Positions 47,887 through 60,347 of a stretch of DNA of 64,000 bases are shown piece by piece. The first letter of the stretch is position 1; each line of letters opens with the position of its first letter. The DNA is from Piezodorus guildinii (Eukaryota > Arthropoda > Insecta > Hemiptera > Pentatomidae): positions 40,694,139 to 40,758,138 of the forward strand of contig CM041292.1 in assembly GCA_023052935.1 (NCBI GenBank), written 5' to 3'. The notes below the pieces were generated by a model. That model did no database searches. It was not told where the DNA came from and was given only the letters and a program-made list of their open reading frames with translations. Position numbers and translations under genes: made by a program.

Positions 47887-50400
47887 TAAAGAATCATTCA
47901 TTGATAGCTAATAATGCTCGTGCCTCAATCAATGACATGTTTACGCCATAGATGGTTATTACATATTTATATTATAAATCTTCTTATTTAGCATTACTGA
48001 TCAGATCATTTAAGAAAGAAACGATTACGACCTATATTTATATCACTAAAATCCGTGAACTCATCCTTATGAATGGACAAAAGAAGATAACAAAAAGTAA
48101 CAAACAAATCTAAAACATCCGAAAAATACAGATGATATTTCGGTTGGAGGTCACGAACAAACTATGAAATCGGCTTAATATTTTAAGGCCAACGTTTCAA
48201 CCTGCATTCTAGGTCTTCATCGGGGTAGCTCAAGGCACTGCAGTCTAGGAGGTTAATGGCAATGAAACCATGATATCCATTCTATCTTGGGCTTAAAATG
48301 GTAGAAGGTTTTATTTCCTCCCTAAACATTTTGCTAAAAATGAAAATTATAAAGATAAACGATAGTACAAGAACGAGGTTTTTAGCACGCGATCACAGCG
48401 CTTTGTCCCAGAAACCTGATAAACCGATGACTAACTCTGGCAGTAATCACCCACCCTCACCCTCCCACCCGAGATCTATATACTAAAATGACGATATAGA
48501 GGTGAACAGAAAAAAAAAATCATAATATGCTTGCTTCTCTCTTACGATATCCTTCCATTCGCCCTCGAAAGACACAGAAAAACAATATAATCTAAAAAAA
48601 TAAACTAAAAGATTTGAATCATTTGCCTTTCCATAACAGTTACTTTGTTTCTCCCAACGAAAATTATTCTTACAAGCTTGGATTGATATCCTAACTCCGG
48701 TACCCCAATGAACCGCGAATTTTGCGTCGAAACGAAGGAATTTAGCTAAAATGGTTTCATTATTTTTTTACAATCTAAACATTTTTTTTTTTTAAGATTT
48801 TTTATTTTTATAAGAGTATATAAATATAAAAAACCTCAGATATATATTCTGTGGTATTTAACCGGTTAATTTTAAATGATTAGGTGAGGACAATGGTAAT
48901 AATAGCCTAAAAGTTTTGAAATCAGTAAGTAAAAAAAAAAAAAAAAAAAAAACCTACTCAATAAAATAGATTTAAAGTACAACCCAATAGAAATTATTGT
49001 ATTAATAACCATTATTGTTAAAGGATTGTCAAAATCATAATGATATTAACCAAAAATTAACAAACTATTATTAATAAAAAACTGTTCGTCCTAATTTTCT
49101 TTCTGAATCTTCCAATAGTCAACTATTGAAATTAATTACATTTAAAAAACAGCTTATTTTCTTCTGAAGAAGATACAAACGCTGGAGAACAAGGAAATAT
49201 ACAAAAACGGTAGACCATTTGCTATTATGTATAAGCAATGGCCGAACACTCTGTTATCTATTAAAGAGAAACATCTACGTAATACCTATACACGAAACTG
49301 TGATTTCAGCGGTACTATATCCATTTTAGGTAATTTTACAAGAAACAAATAAATCTCACATCAGTTTTTTATGAACTAATTTACTTAATTGTTTTTGCAT
49401 TTAATTTTTTTTTTTTTTTTTATAGCAAATTGATTTCTTCTCAGGTTATTGACGAGAATGTTTTTAGAATTTGGAATGAAATTAAATATATATATATTTT
49501 TTAAGAATAACTGAAATTTTAGTGCGATTGTAAAAGACGTGTTTTTTATATGAAATCGGATGTCGGGTTTCGATAATAGAGAAGTAAATAAATAATATGT
49601 CAACATATCTATTGTGTAAAATGCCCTTTATTACCTTCCGAAAAACAGCAGCTCATTTTCTCACCTATTTTTCTTACCCAAACAATTTTTTTTCTTTTTC
49701 AAGTTTATTTTCAATGCATCATACTTTTTTTTTACTAAAAATCATATTGATAAATAATTGTTATTAGAAAATGCCTAAGGCATTTCAATTAATTTTTTTT
49801 TCTCATAAATTATAACTTTATATTTTTGTTTATTATCAATTTTTTTTTTGTTCTAAAATGAAATGAAATTGTCTAATTAAATATTTGGATAATTTAAATT
49901 AGACTGTGTGCGACTGCTTACGGAATAGTTCTAGTGGACATTGTAAGCATTAGTTTTACAGTACATTTGGCCTATTATAAATTTTATTTAATTATGTAAG
50001 TTATTTATTAATTTTTTTTAATCGTGTTGAATTTTCTCTATTCATATTTATATCTATTCTGTAATTTCATTGCTTACGTATTGCATATGAAAATAGATTT
50101 TGAAAAACATATGTAAATAATAACCGTATGGGAACACATGTTCTGTATTTATTTTATTTTGATCACCTTGCCATGTGTGTATTTATTATAAAGTAATGAC
50201 TCGTTTTAAAAACAGGTTATCTCTATTTTTCAAACAATAATCCAGTTAAATCTTCAAAATTAAATTTTATTTACTACTATTAAATAATTAGCCCACTACG
50301 TAGTAGAATTCTGACCGTACCTGCTTTCGGTTTATTGTTAATAAAGCTGAGAGTTTTAAAATTGTACGGATGAAGAGTGTTTGTAATATTGTCTGCTTTT
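47887..50400. other. PGM upstream region, few features
   Basis: AT-rich. Holds the single ribozyme-like motif at 48187-48225, an A-run at 48930-48951 and T-runs near 48782 and 49407. None of the open frames (48298, 49385) shows a domain. Confidence 0.6.
48187..48225 (-). other. Single ribozyme-like motif
   Basis: On the minus strand: CCGATGAAGACCT, loop, AGGTTGAAACGTTGG. The stem is conserved with a compensating change (ACCT/AGGT) relative to other copies. No inverted partner found. Confidence 0.6.
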
Positions 50401-50520
50401 GTTTGTTTGTTTATTTAACCTCACTTTATACTATTGTGGCTAATCGGACGATGCTATAGTGGGATTCCTAATTTTTACCTATCCACCAGGTTTTATCAGG
50501 ATCTTTAACAAGAACTTGAT
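50401..50520 (-). mobile_element. SINE family 1, 3'-end fragment
   Basis: Inverse of the tail (GTTTGTTTGTTTATTTAACC), then CTAATCGGACGATGCTATAG and CAGGTTTTATCAGGATCTTT. Ends abruptly at 50520. Confidence 0.82.
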
Positions 50521-50773
50521 TATTGTCAAATTTTTATTAGAAATTATACTTCAAAGTGCATAGGTGAGTGCAATATTATTATTCTTAGTAAATTTATTGT
50601 ATTAAATATTTGTAACATAAAGGAGAATGTTTAACGAAACGCTTTTGTTTATATCCTATGGTATTAAAAGTTATATTTTTAAGCTTCTAAACAAGAAAGA
50701 ATTTTTTTTTTATAAACACTTTTTGAAAATTGATAATATAGCTTAAGGTTTTTTTAGTGTTATATAAATATAT

Positions 50774-50920
50774 GGGAAGCGGCTTGGACTGGTGGATAGA
50801 GCACTGTTCTACTGTTCTCCGGGTCCTGGGTTCGAATCCCGGCTGGTAACAGAATATTATTTATTCTGTTAATTCAGCCAGGGGGCGACCCTGGGGTATG
50901 GATATAGTGCGAATCTCCAG

Positions 50921-50925
<5 letters not shown>
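50774..50925 (+). mobile_element. tRNA-derived SINE, family 2
   Basis: A-box-like GGACTGGTGGATAGAGCA and a perfect B-box GGTTCGAATCC in a foldable T-arm, followed by ATTATTTATTCTGTTAATTC and AGCCAGGGGGCGACCCTGG. The acceptor stem does not pair, so it is not a working tRNA gene. A (TA)n array follows at 50926-50960. Homologous to 4480-4630. Confidence 0.7.
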
Positions 50926-50963
<38 letters not shown>

Positions 50964-51645
50964 TGTACGTTGTTTTTTGTTTTTTTTAATATTTTATTAA
51001 ACCTTATGCTATTAAAAAATAATATTAGACGTTTCATATTCATAATTATCTTCTATTCATTGTATTTTAAGAAATTGCTAAGGAAAAAAACTGAAATATT
51101 CGAAAAAATAAACTTTGTGCTATGACTAAAAATAAATGGAAAACGAGAAAATATAAAAATATAATAGACATGACGTATAATTCTTTTGAAAACTGTTAGT
51201 TAATATTTAAATTAATTACATTACCTAGTAATTTTATTAAATTACTTTTTAATTGACGACAATATATTTATTAATATCTTAATGTTTTTTTTTTTTTATA
51301 TTATAGATATTATATATATTCAGAATTAAACCTAATAGGAAAAAAAATTATTTAAAAACTTCTGTATAAAAATGGGTTACATAAGTTTATTTACTGTGTA
51401 ATATCCACTGCTAATAGGTCATCAATAGTTGAAAAAAATAAACTAGGATTTTTCCATGTTTTCGATAAAATATCTTGACCTGGTTATCAAAACTAACCTA
51501 ATATAATAGTCTAGAAAAAACGTATTTTCTATAGACCAGAAGCCCTCTGTAATGTGTATTTTGTTCTGTTTTAATATTATACTTAATACGTTATTAAGTT
51601 TGCTTCAATTCCTATTTTTACTTTCTCTAATGCAATATATATGAT

Positions 51646-52260
51646 TTTACTTTTTGGGAAAATATAGTAAGGGAAAGTAATGACATCGTGAAAAATTTCT
51701 ACTTTAAATTTTTAAACGGGATATTTGAGTTTTTAGGGACCCTTTAAGTCCGATTGACCAATTCCTAGAAACAGGCGTGAGATAAATCTAACTCCAAAAC
51801 TAGAAGTTTTACGAAAATGGAATTGCATATTTAACATAAGTATGGGGCAGAATTTTTACAGCAAGTATTTTACCGAAATCGGTCGACCAATAGTAACACT
51901 TTATATCATGCATTTCACGTCTTTTTACAATTAACAGCTTCAAAAATTTTAATTAAAATTACTGTATCTATGTAAAATTAAGTGGCTTTAATATCATGTA
52001 GTTTTTATCTTTATTAAAATAGGCTAGCGGGGTTGAAATGGGAAAGGGTAAATAGGAAAAAAATGAGGAACTAAAGTTGGGACAAAGATAAATATTTTTT
52101 ATTTTAGATTAAAATAAATTTCTAAAAATAAGAATATTTATTTTCATGTATATTATCTTTGGAAAGCGCCAGGTTTTAGAAAAATTAATATGTAATGAAA
52201 AAATCGTGGAATTCAACAAACAGTGACTGGCATAGGGTATATAAATTCAATACGGTTGTT
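51646..52260 (-). mobile_element. SubTIR element copy K (diverged)
   Basis: Starts with a decayed palindromic end (AATATAGTAAGGGAAAGTAA). Keeps the CGTGAAAAATTTCTA start, the CATGCATTTCACGTC block and TTTAATATCATGTAG. The far end is lost. Confidence 0.7.
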
Positions 52261-52489
52261 ATTTAATGATTTTGGCTTTTAGATTATTTCCAGATGTTCC
52301 CATGGGAACTAGATAGAATTTTGTTGCAATTTATTTTCAGAAATTTGTTTAAAATTAGTACTTTACATCAATTATCTAAAACTCCAAAAAATATAATAGA
52401 ATATGCCGAAATCATATCAAAATATTTAATTTTACTTTTAATTGAAGTTAGTATTGTTGTAAATCGGAAGAAATGTAGCAATAAGTAGG

Positions 52490-53450
52490 TAGAAAAATAT
52501 GGGCTTGTTATCATTATTCCAAAATATTTTTATTCTGAAACTAATAATCAATATTTTGGGGTTTCTCCCCCATCTCCGGGATCCTCTGAAAATTCGATTG
52601 AGGAGAAACTTCCGAAAATTTTAAAAAGATTAAAAGAACACAATAGCAACTAAAAAAATGTAAGTACTACTGCATTGACTATGCTGCAATCAACTCTACC
52701 ATAAAATTGATTTTAAAATATCCAAAATTCTGATAAACAAAATATTGATAGTACAATTAATTTTAATATTGACTCGAGATACCCAAGTTGCATATACAAT
52801 ACAAAAACTAAAAATATACAATATATGTTGGGAAACTTAGTAATAAAACCATGGGAATACGTAAAAATATGTTTTTAATTCAGTTATTAATTTAACAAGC
52901 ACAAATCCACTAGAGAGAAAAATTCTGGGGAGTGCATCCCTTCTGAAGTTTAATATTAGACCTATTAGTTTATATTAAAATAATAGACGAAACAAAAATA
53001 AAGAGATTGACACTTATTGATTATATATTTTTATGGCAGACTTTTTTATTTATTTTTATTTGCAAGTGGCATTGTTGAGCATTGATAACTACATGTATTT
53101 TTTTTAAATAACAAGGATTTTCTATATAATATTAAATAGTTGACCATGAAATGGATATGTGCAAACTGAGTTTGCTTCTTGACTGATTAAAAGCCCTGAT
53201 GAAGTGTCGCAACGTGGTCGAAACGTTTCACAGTAAATAGTTTTTCACTATTTTCTTGACTTTTTTTAATGCTACCCGAACCATCGCATCCTTCACAAGA
53301 TATTTTTTTTATTATGAGAATGAAATAATATTGTACTGATTTGTTTTAAATATTTTTAGAGGTCCCTGAAAAAGGGGAAAAAACCCCGAAACGTTGATTA
53401 TTAGTTTTGTAATTAAATTGTTTTTGGAATAATAATAACGAGCCCATATT
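52490..53450. mobile_element. Foldback with ribozyme-like motifs (copy 5)
   Basis: The left arm (about 52497-52620) and right arm (about 53350-53445) are inverse copies sharing ACTAATAATCAATATTTTGG / CGAAACGTTGATTATTAGT and the outer TGGGCTTGTTATCATTATTCC. The right arm has CTGAAAAAGGGG, AAAA, CCCCGAAACGTT at 53363-53395. Between the arms lies another motif, CTGATGAAG...GGTCGAAACGTTTC (53194-53230), from a different subfamily. Confidence 0.72.
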
Positions 53451-53554
53451 TGTTTACTCTTTTTCAAGTTTTTATTTTTCAATAAATAAAATCATTTAAG
53501 TCTACACTTAAGTCAAGAAATGAAAAAGATTACATCTGACTTCGGAATGATTTA

Positions 53555-53559
<5 letters not shown>

Positions 53560-53636
<77 letters not shown>
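53560..53636. repeat. (AT)n microsatellite
   Basis: TA repeat of roughly 75 bases beside the foldback 52490-53450. Confidence 0.95.
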
Positions 53637-53638
<2 letters not shown>

Positions 53639-54264
53639 TTAATATCTGAACAAAAAATAAATAAATAAATAGAATTTACAGGAATTAATTATAGTGAATC
53701 TACAAACCTAAATAAAATTACCCTTCTACGCAACCTACTCAATCGATTCTCATGATTTAATTTAATTTTATTTAAACTAAACAATTACTCAGATATGGCA
53801 GATTTGAGATTTTGGATTAAACGTAATCTATTGGTTGTAAAAATGGATATAATTATCACTCGATATGAATTGGCGAAGGACTTGTCCTATCTCTTCCGGG
53901 TCACATCAATAGATCCTTCGCAAACTCATTTACAGTTTGTGACCCCGCTTCCGGTCAAAGGGTGAAACACATTTGGCTAGAGCCAAGGAAACTACCGACG
54001 TTAAACCATAAATCATAGTTTATTTACTGTTTACTACTTTTTGGCATTCTTCAATGACTTCAGTGGGTTATCTTAAAGTATTAAAATAATTTTTTTGTAG
54101 TCACATACTGTGATCTCTGATAAATTTCGGACGAGAAAACAAATCACTGCTAACTATTACAGAATTGTTTATTGTTTGAATTGAAAATATTTACACCAAG
54201 TATCCAGTATGTTTTGACTTATCGTTAATTATTTTCAATATTAAACCTTATTGATAGAAAAAAA

Positions 54265-54430
54265 AAAATTACCATGTCCCCTCAAAAGTTGAGGTCCTAC
54301 GTTTTAAGATTCGAAAAAACAATCCGTCTGTCTAACGTACGCAGTCCGCGGCTTTTTTTTTTCGAAACTACTGGACAGATGTTTTCAAAATTAGGCACAC
54401 AAATAACTAGGAATCCGATGAAGATCAATG
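54265..54430 (+). mobile_element. Solo end of the 3.5-kb foldback family
   Basis: AGTTGAGGTCCTACGTTTTAAGATTCG, then AATCCGTCTGTCTAACGT and GAAACTACTGGACAG, matching the left end at 22385-22500. Confidence 0.7.
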
Positions 54431-54451
54431 CTCACAGCAAGTAATAAAAAA

Positions 54452-55205
54452 ACCTGGTGCACGCAACATACGATTTTCCCTTATCTGCGTTGTTAAAATC
54501 AACTTAAGATTTTTTGAATTTACATTAAATAAATTTACAGTTAAGGATTAATATAAATTGATAAATAATTAATTACATTGAGTTTCAATATAAACATGTG
54601 TTTTATTAAATAATCTGTAAAATTATTATATACGACAATCAATTAGTTTTATCGGCTTTTCATCATTCTTCGTTAACTTTTACAATTTTTTGTATAAGAT
54701 AATATTTGTTAAAAATCTTTAGCTTTCCATGGGTATATTATACATCAATTGTAATTATAAATCTGTTTAAAAAAACAAAAATTGCATTAAAAAATACGTT
54801 TGCTCTTTTATCCTTCAGTTGGGTTTCGAAATTGTTCAACTTATATCTTTATTCGTTTTAAATCAATGATAAATAGATAATATGGTTATTTTTAAATATC
54901 GGCATTTAAGCTCTGTCAGACTATTTCAATCCGAATGAAATACATGATATTAAAGACTATTAAATTTTATATTGATATAGCGTTTTTCAGAAAACATCTC
55001 AGGCATATAAGCTCATAAAATAAGTTGTTTCAGTTTTAAGAAACTTTTCGTTTTAGAAGACATACACACAGAAGTTTTTTACAGCGGGACTGGGCAGTTT
55101 GGACTTTAGGGACTTTAAAACGCGTATTTCCGGTGAAAAGTCGAATTCGAAAATTTTCACGATCGTGATACCTGTATATTTCATATATAGATAAGTGAAA
55201 GTAAT
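54452..55205 (+). mobile_element. SubTIR element copy F
   Basis: Left end CTGGTGCACGCAACATACG. Right end ATATATAGATAAGTGAAAGT. Internal small deletions compared with copies D and J. Confidence 0.8.
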
Positions 55206-55506
55206 ATAAATATCCTTAATGGTCCAACTTATATTTAAATTTTATAATACACCTTTTAGATCATTATGGGTTGAGAACGACTACAAGTGCCTCTGGATGT
55301 GGGAGTTACAGATTTCAGTAACTAGCTAAGTGAAGCTTTAGAGCTGTCCTGGCCTCACACTAGTCATTTACTGATCGATATTATTTGTTTTCTTTTCCTA
55401 TTATGCGGAATAAATGATAAACGAGGTAAGTAAAATATTTGTTTTATATTTCATCTTTTATATTTGTTCATATTTTATCTGCAACATTTTATAACTGATC
55501 TATATT
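55206..55506. other. 300-bp segment held between two inverted subTIR elements
   Basis: Flanked by the palindromic ends of copies F (plus) and G (minus). The sequence (for example ACGACTACAAGTGCCTCTGG) resembles nothing else in the window and has no open frame of note. Confidence 0.5.
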
Positions 55507-56173
55507 TTACTTTCACTTACTATATATAGTAAGAGGAAGTATTGCGATCGTGAAAATTTTCTAATTCCAGTTTTCAACGGAAATACACGTTTCAGGGTCC
55601 CCTGAGTCCAAATAACCAAGTTCCGTAAAAAGGTCTGGATGTGTGTCAGTGTGCGTGTGTGTGTGTGGTAATTCCCGAGCGGAAACGGTAAGTCCTTTGA
55701 AACTGAAATTTCATATTTAAGACAACTATACGCCCGAGACGTTACAAAACCTTTTTCATCAAAATGAGCTTACCAGAAGAGGCACTTTACACCATGCATT
55801 TTGCACCTTTTTTCGATTTTCTCGAAAACAGTTCCGAAGGTTTTGATTGAACTCGCTATGTAGATGTAGAATTTAATGGGCTTTAATATCATGTAGGTTT
55901 TATTCTGATTAAAATGGTCTGACAGGGCTTAAATGCCGATATTTTAAATTTTCTTCCCCTAAAGTACCTTTAATTTTGTTGATTCTATAAAAATAACTAT
56001 ATTATCTTGTTAACGCTGATGAAAAACAGGTAAATATATAAATTGAACAAATTCGATACCCAACGAAAGGAGAAAACAGAAAAAATATTTTTTTATCTGT
56101 TTTTTATATTTAAAAATACTTTAATAATTTCTAAAAACGGAGGTAAGTGAAAGTCGTGTATTGCCCGCACCAG
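55507..56173 (-). mobile_element. SubTIR element copy G
   Basis: Starts ACTTTCACTTACTATATATAG and ends GTAAGTGAAAGTCGTGTATT and GCCCGCACCAG. A short GTGTGTGTGT run lies in the middle. Faces copy F. Confidence 0.85.
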
Positions 56174-56782
56174 ATTTTTTTATTTTAGCATACCGTGGGC
56201 ATTTCCTTTTATTAATTTTTTTTTTTTTTTCTCCTTTGCCTATATGGTATTTGGCAATTAAGAATTAAGATAAGATTGATACGGATTTTCCACTTTCTTG
56301 TTTACATTTCACTGTTAACGTTCCTCTATCTATATCGCTTTATATATTTGGGAAAACAAAAGATCATTGATATGTCAATCTATATAATTTACCGCTTTAT
56401 TTTATCAGAGATAAATCAAGTTTACGGACGGGCATGATGACATGATTGATGAAGTATTAAAAGGTAAAGAAAGACATAACCTACTATCGTAATTTATTTT
56501 TAATAAAGTTAAGAAAATGTGACCTTTTGGATTCATTCAAGACATTATAGCTCTTAAAGAGTACTTCCTAACAACAAATGATACATAAAAAAAAATATTC
56601 CACACTGAACTGACAAAAACTGTCATCAAATTTTCAATCTGAGAAACAATAAAGTTACAAATCCCTAACCAAAAAGCATATCCATGTCAAAAAACCTATA
56701 AATTTCATATAATTGGTAAGCAAAAGTAACAACAAATATAAAAAAAATAAATTAAAAAACTTTTCTTTAGATTTAAAAAAAA

Positions 56783-57632
56783 ATTGCACGCAACACACGA
56801 CTTTCACTTAACTCCGTTAATCGTGTATTTAAAATTTTAAAAACATTTATTTAGAGGTGAAAATAAATTGTTATGGCATTATTTAAATTACGTTTTAATA
56901 GGAAGATGTGTTTTATTAAATATCTATTATATTATTATCTATGACAATCTGTTCGTTTTTCATCACTTTCAGTTAACTTTTAAAATTATATGTATACGAT
57001 AATATTTTATCTAAAATCCTTAGCTTTCCAACGGTATATTATACATATATATCATTTCTTCTATGTTCCAAAAAACAAATAGTACATGAAAAAAATATGT
57101 CTACTCATTATCCTTTCGATGGATATTAAATTCGTTCAAATTATATATTATTCCGATTTTTATCAATGCTAACAAGATTATATGGTTAATTTATTCAAAT
57201 GTACAAAATTAAAGGTACTTTAGAGGACGAAAACTATTGGCCTTCTTAGACTATTTCAATCAGTACGAAACCTAGATCGAATTAAAGCCTATTAAATTTA
57301 AAATCGATACAGTGAGTTTAATCAAAATCGTTGGATCCGTGTTTTTGGAAAGTCGTAAAACGATGCAAAATGCATGGTATAAAGTAGATCTTTTGGTCAG
57401 AAGATTTTGAAGAAAACGTTGCTGTAACATCTAGGGCCTATTGGGGTTCGACTTGCGCTAGACCTACTAGAAACACACGGACACGGACACACACATACCT
57501 TTTTGTGGGACTAGGTTATTAAACTCAGGGGACCCTAAAACGTGTATTTCCGTTGAAAAATGAAATTAGAAATTTGCAACATTGCATACTTTCACTTACT
57601 ATATATTTCATATATAGGTAAGTGAAAGTAAT
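56783..57632 (+). mobile_element. SubTIR element copy H
   Basis: Left end TTGCACGCAACACACGACTT then TCACTTA. Right end CTATATATTTCATATATAGG then TAAGTGAAAGT. The core CTTTCCAACGGTATATTATAC is conserved. Confidence 0.82.
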
Positions 57633-58084
57633 ATATAGAAACATTTGTTATGTCAGTACGAATGATACATGAAAAGTATCTATTTATACAGTGTACACCC
57701 CTTTTTGTGGTTTTAGTTGTGAGAATGGGGCATCTTTTCTGTTGCAAGAAAAAAAAATCAGTTGTAAGCGGAGTTAAGGAGAGAACTTAAATATATAATA
57801 AAAAAAAATAAAATAATAATAAAATATATTTATATGCGTGTGTACGTTAAATTTATTTATTAGTTTGCTAAATATGTTGTATATTTATGAGAACTTCATT
57901 GGATAACTTCTGGTATGTCAACTTCATAAAATCAGCCAGGAAAAAGAGGTCAGATCGAAATTTTATTCGATTTGATTGTCATTCAAAGTGTTCAATGAAA
58001 GTTTCATTCACAAAAGCTACTGGACTTAAGAGTCGTTTGATGTTCATTAATATATTTATAAAATTTCCATACATCCACTATATT

Positions 58085-58226
58085 AGAAGATATCTCACAG
58101 GGACACACCCTCCAGTCGCCGGTAACCCTAACCTTACCCGAGAAGATGCCGCCCCAGCCTTGATCCTGCGGAGGAGGGGAGGTTACATAAACCGATCTGC
58201 CAGGAGTTGAGCCACTCCAGTCTGTG
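58085..58226 (+). promoter_or_regulatory. GC-rich island upstream of candidate exon
   Basis: Abrupt rise in GC and CpG (CCGGTAACCC, GCCGCCCC, GCGGAGGAGGGG) inside otherwise very AT-rich DNA. Apart from PGM exon 1 and the LINE fragment it is the only such island. It could be the promoter or 5' leader of a gene starting at 58227. An open frame at 57887-58210 runs through it but has no recognisable protein. Confidence 0.35.
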
Positions 58227-58315
58227 ATGGACGGCTACAGACCGCGCCTCTTCCGCCGCGACAGTGAGAGCAGGCCGCTACTCTCGTCTGATGTCAGCAG
58301 GCCGACCAGTGAGAG
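58227..58315 (+). CDS. Candidate first coding exon, N-terminal tail with dileucine signal (unrecognised gene)
   Basis: From an ATG in good context (GTGATGG) the frame stays open to a possible donor AG|GTATCT, giving 29 full codons plus two bases. The peptide starts MDGYRPRLFRRDSESRPLL and is polar, basic and serine-rich. ESRPLL fits the acidic dileucine pattern [DE]xxxL[LI], which directs membrane proteins to endosomes or lysosomes and is often found in the cytosolic N-terminus of transporters. That role is inferred from a short motif only. No downstream exon was recognised in the last 5.7 kb, so the gene would continue beyond the window. It may instead be a GC-rich repeat. Confidence 0.35.
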
Positions 58316-58354
58316 GTATCTATATCTATATTTATAGTTCATTCTATATGTGAG

Positions 58355-58387
<33 letters not shown>

Positions 58388-58924
58388 GATAAAAGTGCAT
58401 AATTTTCGGCAATAATACAATGTTTTGTAACAGGCAGATTTGAAATGAAATTGTCCAACAACTAAGGCGTTATGTTCATATGTAGTGTGACCTCATCGAC
58501 ATTCTCGTATAAGGTTTTGAACTCTTGTTTTTTTCCGCTAACTCTGAAAAAAAGGATCGCGAAACAAAAACAAATCAAATCAAAAACAACTGTTTGAGTT
58601 GGACCAAATAGCAGATCTGGGAAAGGGAGAGTTTTTTTCAATTATTAATAGTGTTTATTCGTAAATTACATACATACATTTTGTTTGTAAACACTATTAG
58701 GGCTTGATCTGTGATCATTGGTCAGGGATTCTTCATATATATATATATATATATTTTTTTTTTTTTTATATTGTGTAATTACAAATAAGAAACCAAACAA
58801 AAAGAAACAAATATTCTTTACCTTTAAGACAGTTAAAAACAAAAGTTAATAGATTTAGCCGTAAATAAATATGTATTGTAAATGAGTTAGTACTATAAGA
58901 TATATAAAACATTATAAAGTTCTA

Positions 58925-58928
58925 TACA

Positions 58929-58996
<68 letters not shown>

Positions 58997-59015
58997 TTCT
59001 CTCTCTATCTCTCTC

Positions 59016-59100
<85 letters not shown>
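58925..59100. repeat. Compound (AT)n-(CT)n-(AT)n microsatellite
   Basis: TA repeat, then CTCTCTATCTCT-type repeat, then TA repeat, ending just before the SINE at 59114. Confidence 0.95.
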
Positions 59101-59102
<2 letters not shown>

Positions 59103-59113
59103 TCCCTATGAGT

Positions 59114-59375
59114 TGTTTGTTCATTCGTTTAACGTCACTTTTACGCTACTATGGCTAAATTTTGCCTATCCAGTCTTTATTAGGATGGGAATTTTTAACG
59201 AGCACCTGACATCGCACATGCTAGGGACCACCTTCTAACGTTCCCTCCGAAGGACGGTATGACTAATAATTTTTTACTCCCATCAAAAAATTCCAGGGCA
59301 ACCCGCAGGTTTGAACCTTCGACCTTTGTCATAGAAAGCTGTTAAAATGTCTATACTAGCATGCCGTAAGATGGT
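59114..59375 (-). mobile_element. SINE family 1, minus copy
   Basis: Inverse tail GTTTGTTCATTCGTTTAACGTC, CTATCCAGTCTTTATTAGG, CCTCCGAAGGACGGTATGAC, and the inverted B-box AGGTTTGAACCTTCGACC. Lacks the short ATGCTACAGTGG block near the 3' end. Confidence 0.83.
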
Positions 59376-59850
59376 AATTGTGCAATACCTCCTAGTCTTG
59401 CCCATTAAAATAATTATTGCATTCAGCTTTTGACGACACCCTTATCCGCAATTCTGATAAGGAAGATCAGTTTTTTTTTATATATTTGTTATATACAGAA
59501 TACCTATATGCTCTATAAAACGAAATACAAATTATAATTTATCTGTATTTATAAAAACAAGCTACCATTCACTCACTTATGTAGTCATGGCAGTATTAAA
59601 AAAAATGAATATATTGCGAAACTATAGTTACAGTGATTTCTCCTTACCGATTAAATGTGCAATAAGACAGGGTTTGATAAATTGCGTTGGTGGGGAAAAA
59701 AAATCTCTAAAACCTTCAATGACATTGTTTTTCGAATAACTCAAAATCGTCTTATCAGTATTAGTATATATATACTAAATTTATAACAAATATTATAAAT
59801 TAGTATCTATATTTCGGAGGTAGGTTACTATCATGTTCACTTGTTATTAG

Positions 59851-59925
59851 TTTTGTTTGTTTATCCAATCAACTTCACTTTATACTACTCTGGCTAGTCA
59901 GGCAATGTTAAATTGGTAGTACCAT
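59851..59925 (-). mobile_element. SINE family 1, 3'-end fragment
   Basis: TTTTGTTTGTTTATCCAATCAAC then CTTCACTTTATACTACTCTGGC. Only the last 75 or so bases are present. Confidence 0.7.
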
Positions 59926-59965
59926 TTAAACTGGGTGTTAAATTTTGCATACCAAGAATTGCGAC

Positions 59966-59974
<9 letters not shown>

Positions 59975-60031
<57 letters not shown>

Positions 60032-60032
60032 A
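59975..60032. repeat. (AT)n microsatellite
   Basis: TA repeat with one slip, following CATACATACAT. Confidence 0.95.
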
Positions 60033-60347
60033 AGAGGAAGATAAAAAGACATAGTGTATGGAAATATGGGTCATATAACCAACCCACTTGGTCTCCTCTC
60101 CTAAAGATTTTCTATCTACCTCATTACGACCCCTTACGAAAATCCTTCGAACGCCATTGCAATAATAACTAATTAAAATAAGATAATGATACATTTAATA
60201 CTTCTGTTGAACCTCAATGAAGCAATAGAAATACTACTTATGTTAGTATTTTTTATATCATTTAATTACTTTTAATCAATATCTTTCAAAAATTTAAAAC
60301 ATTTGTAAACCAATGTCAACCGTAAGGCGTATAAAAAAAATCTTGAG

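Noticed and set aside
50774..50850. Possible genuine tRNA gene
   Set aside because: The B-box and T-arm are good, but the acceptor stem does not pair and the downstream sequence matches another dispersed copy, so it is a SINE.
57887..58210. Open frame of 107 codons running into the GC-rich island
   Set aside because: It mixes AT-rich and GC-rich halves with no domain, and the ATG at 58227 in the same island is a better start with a splice donor.
59898..60194. Open frames across the (AT)n array
   Set aside because: The proteins are mostly Tyr-Ile repeats from the microsatellite.
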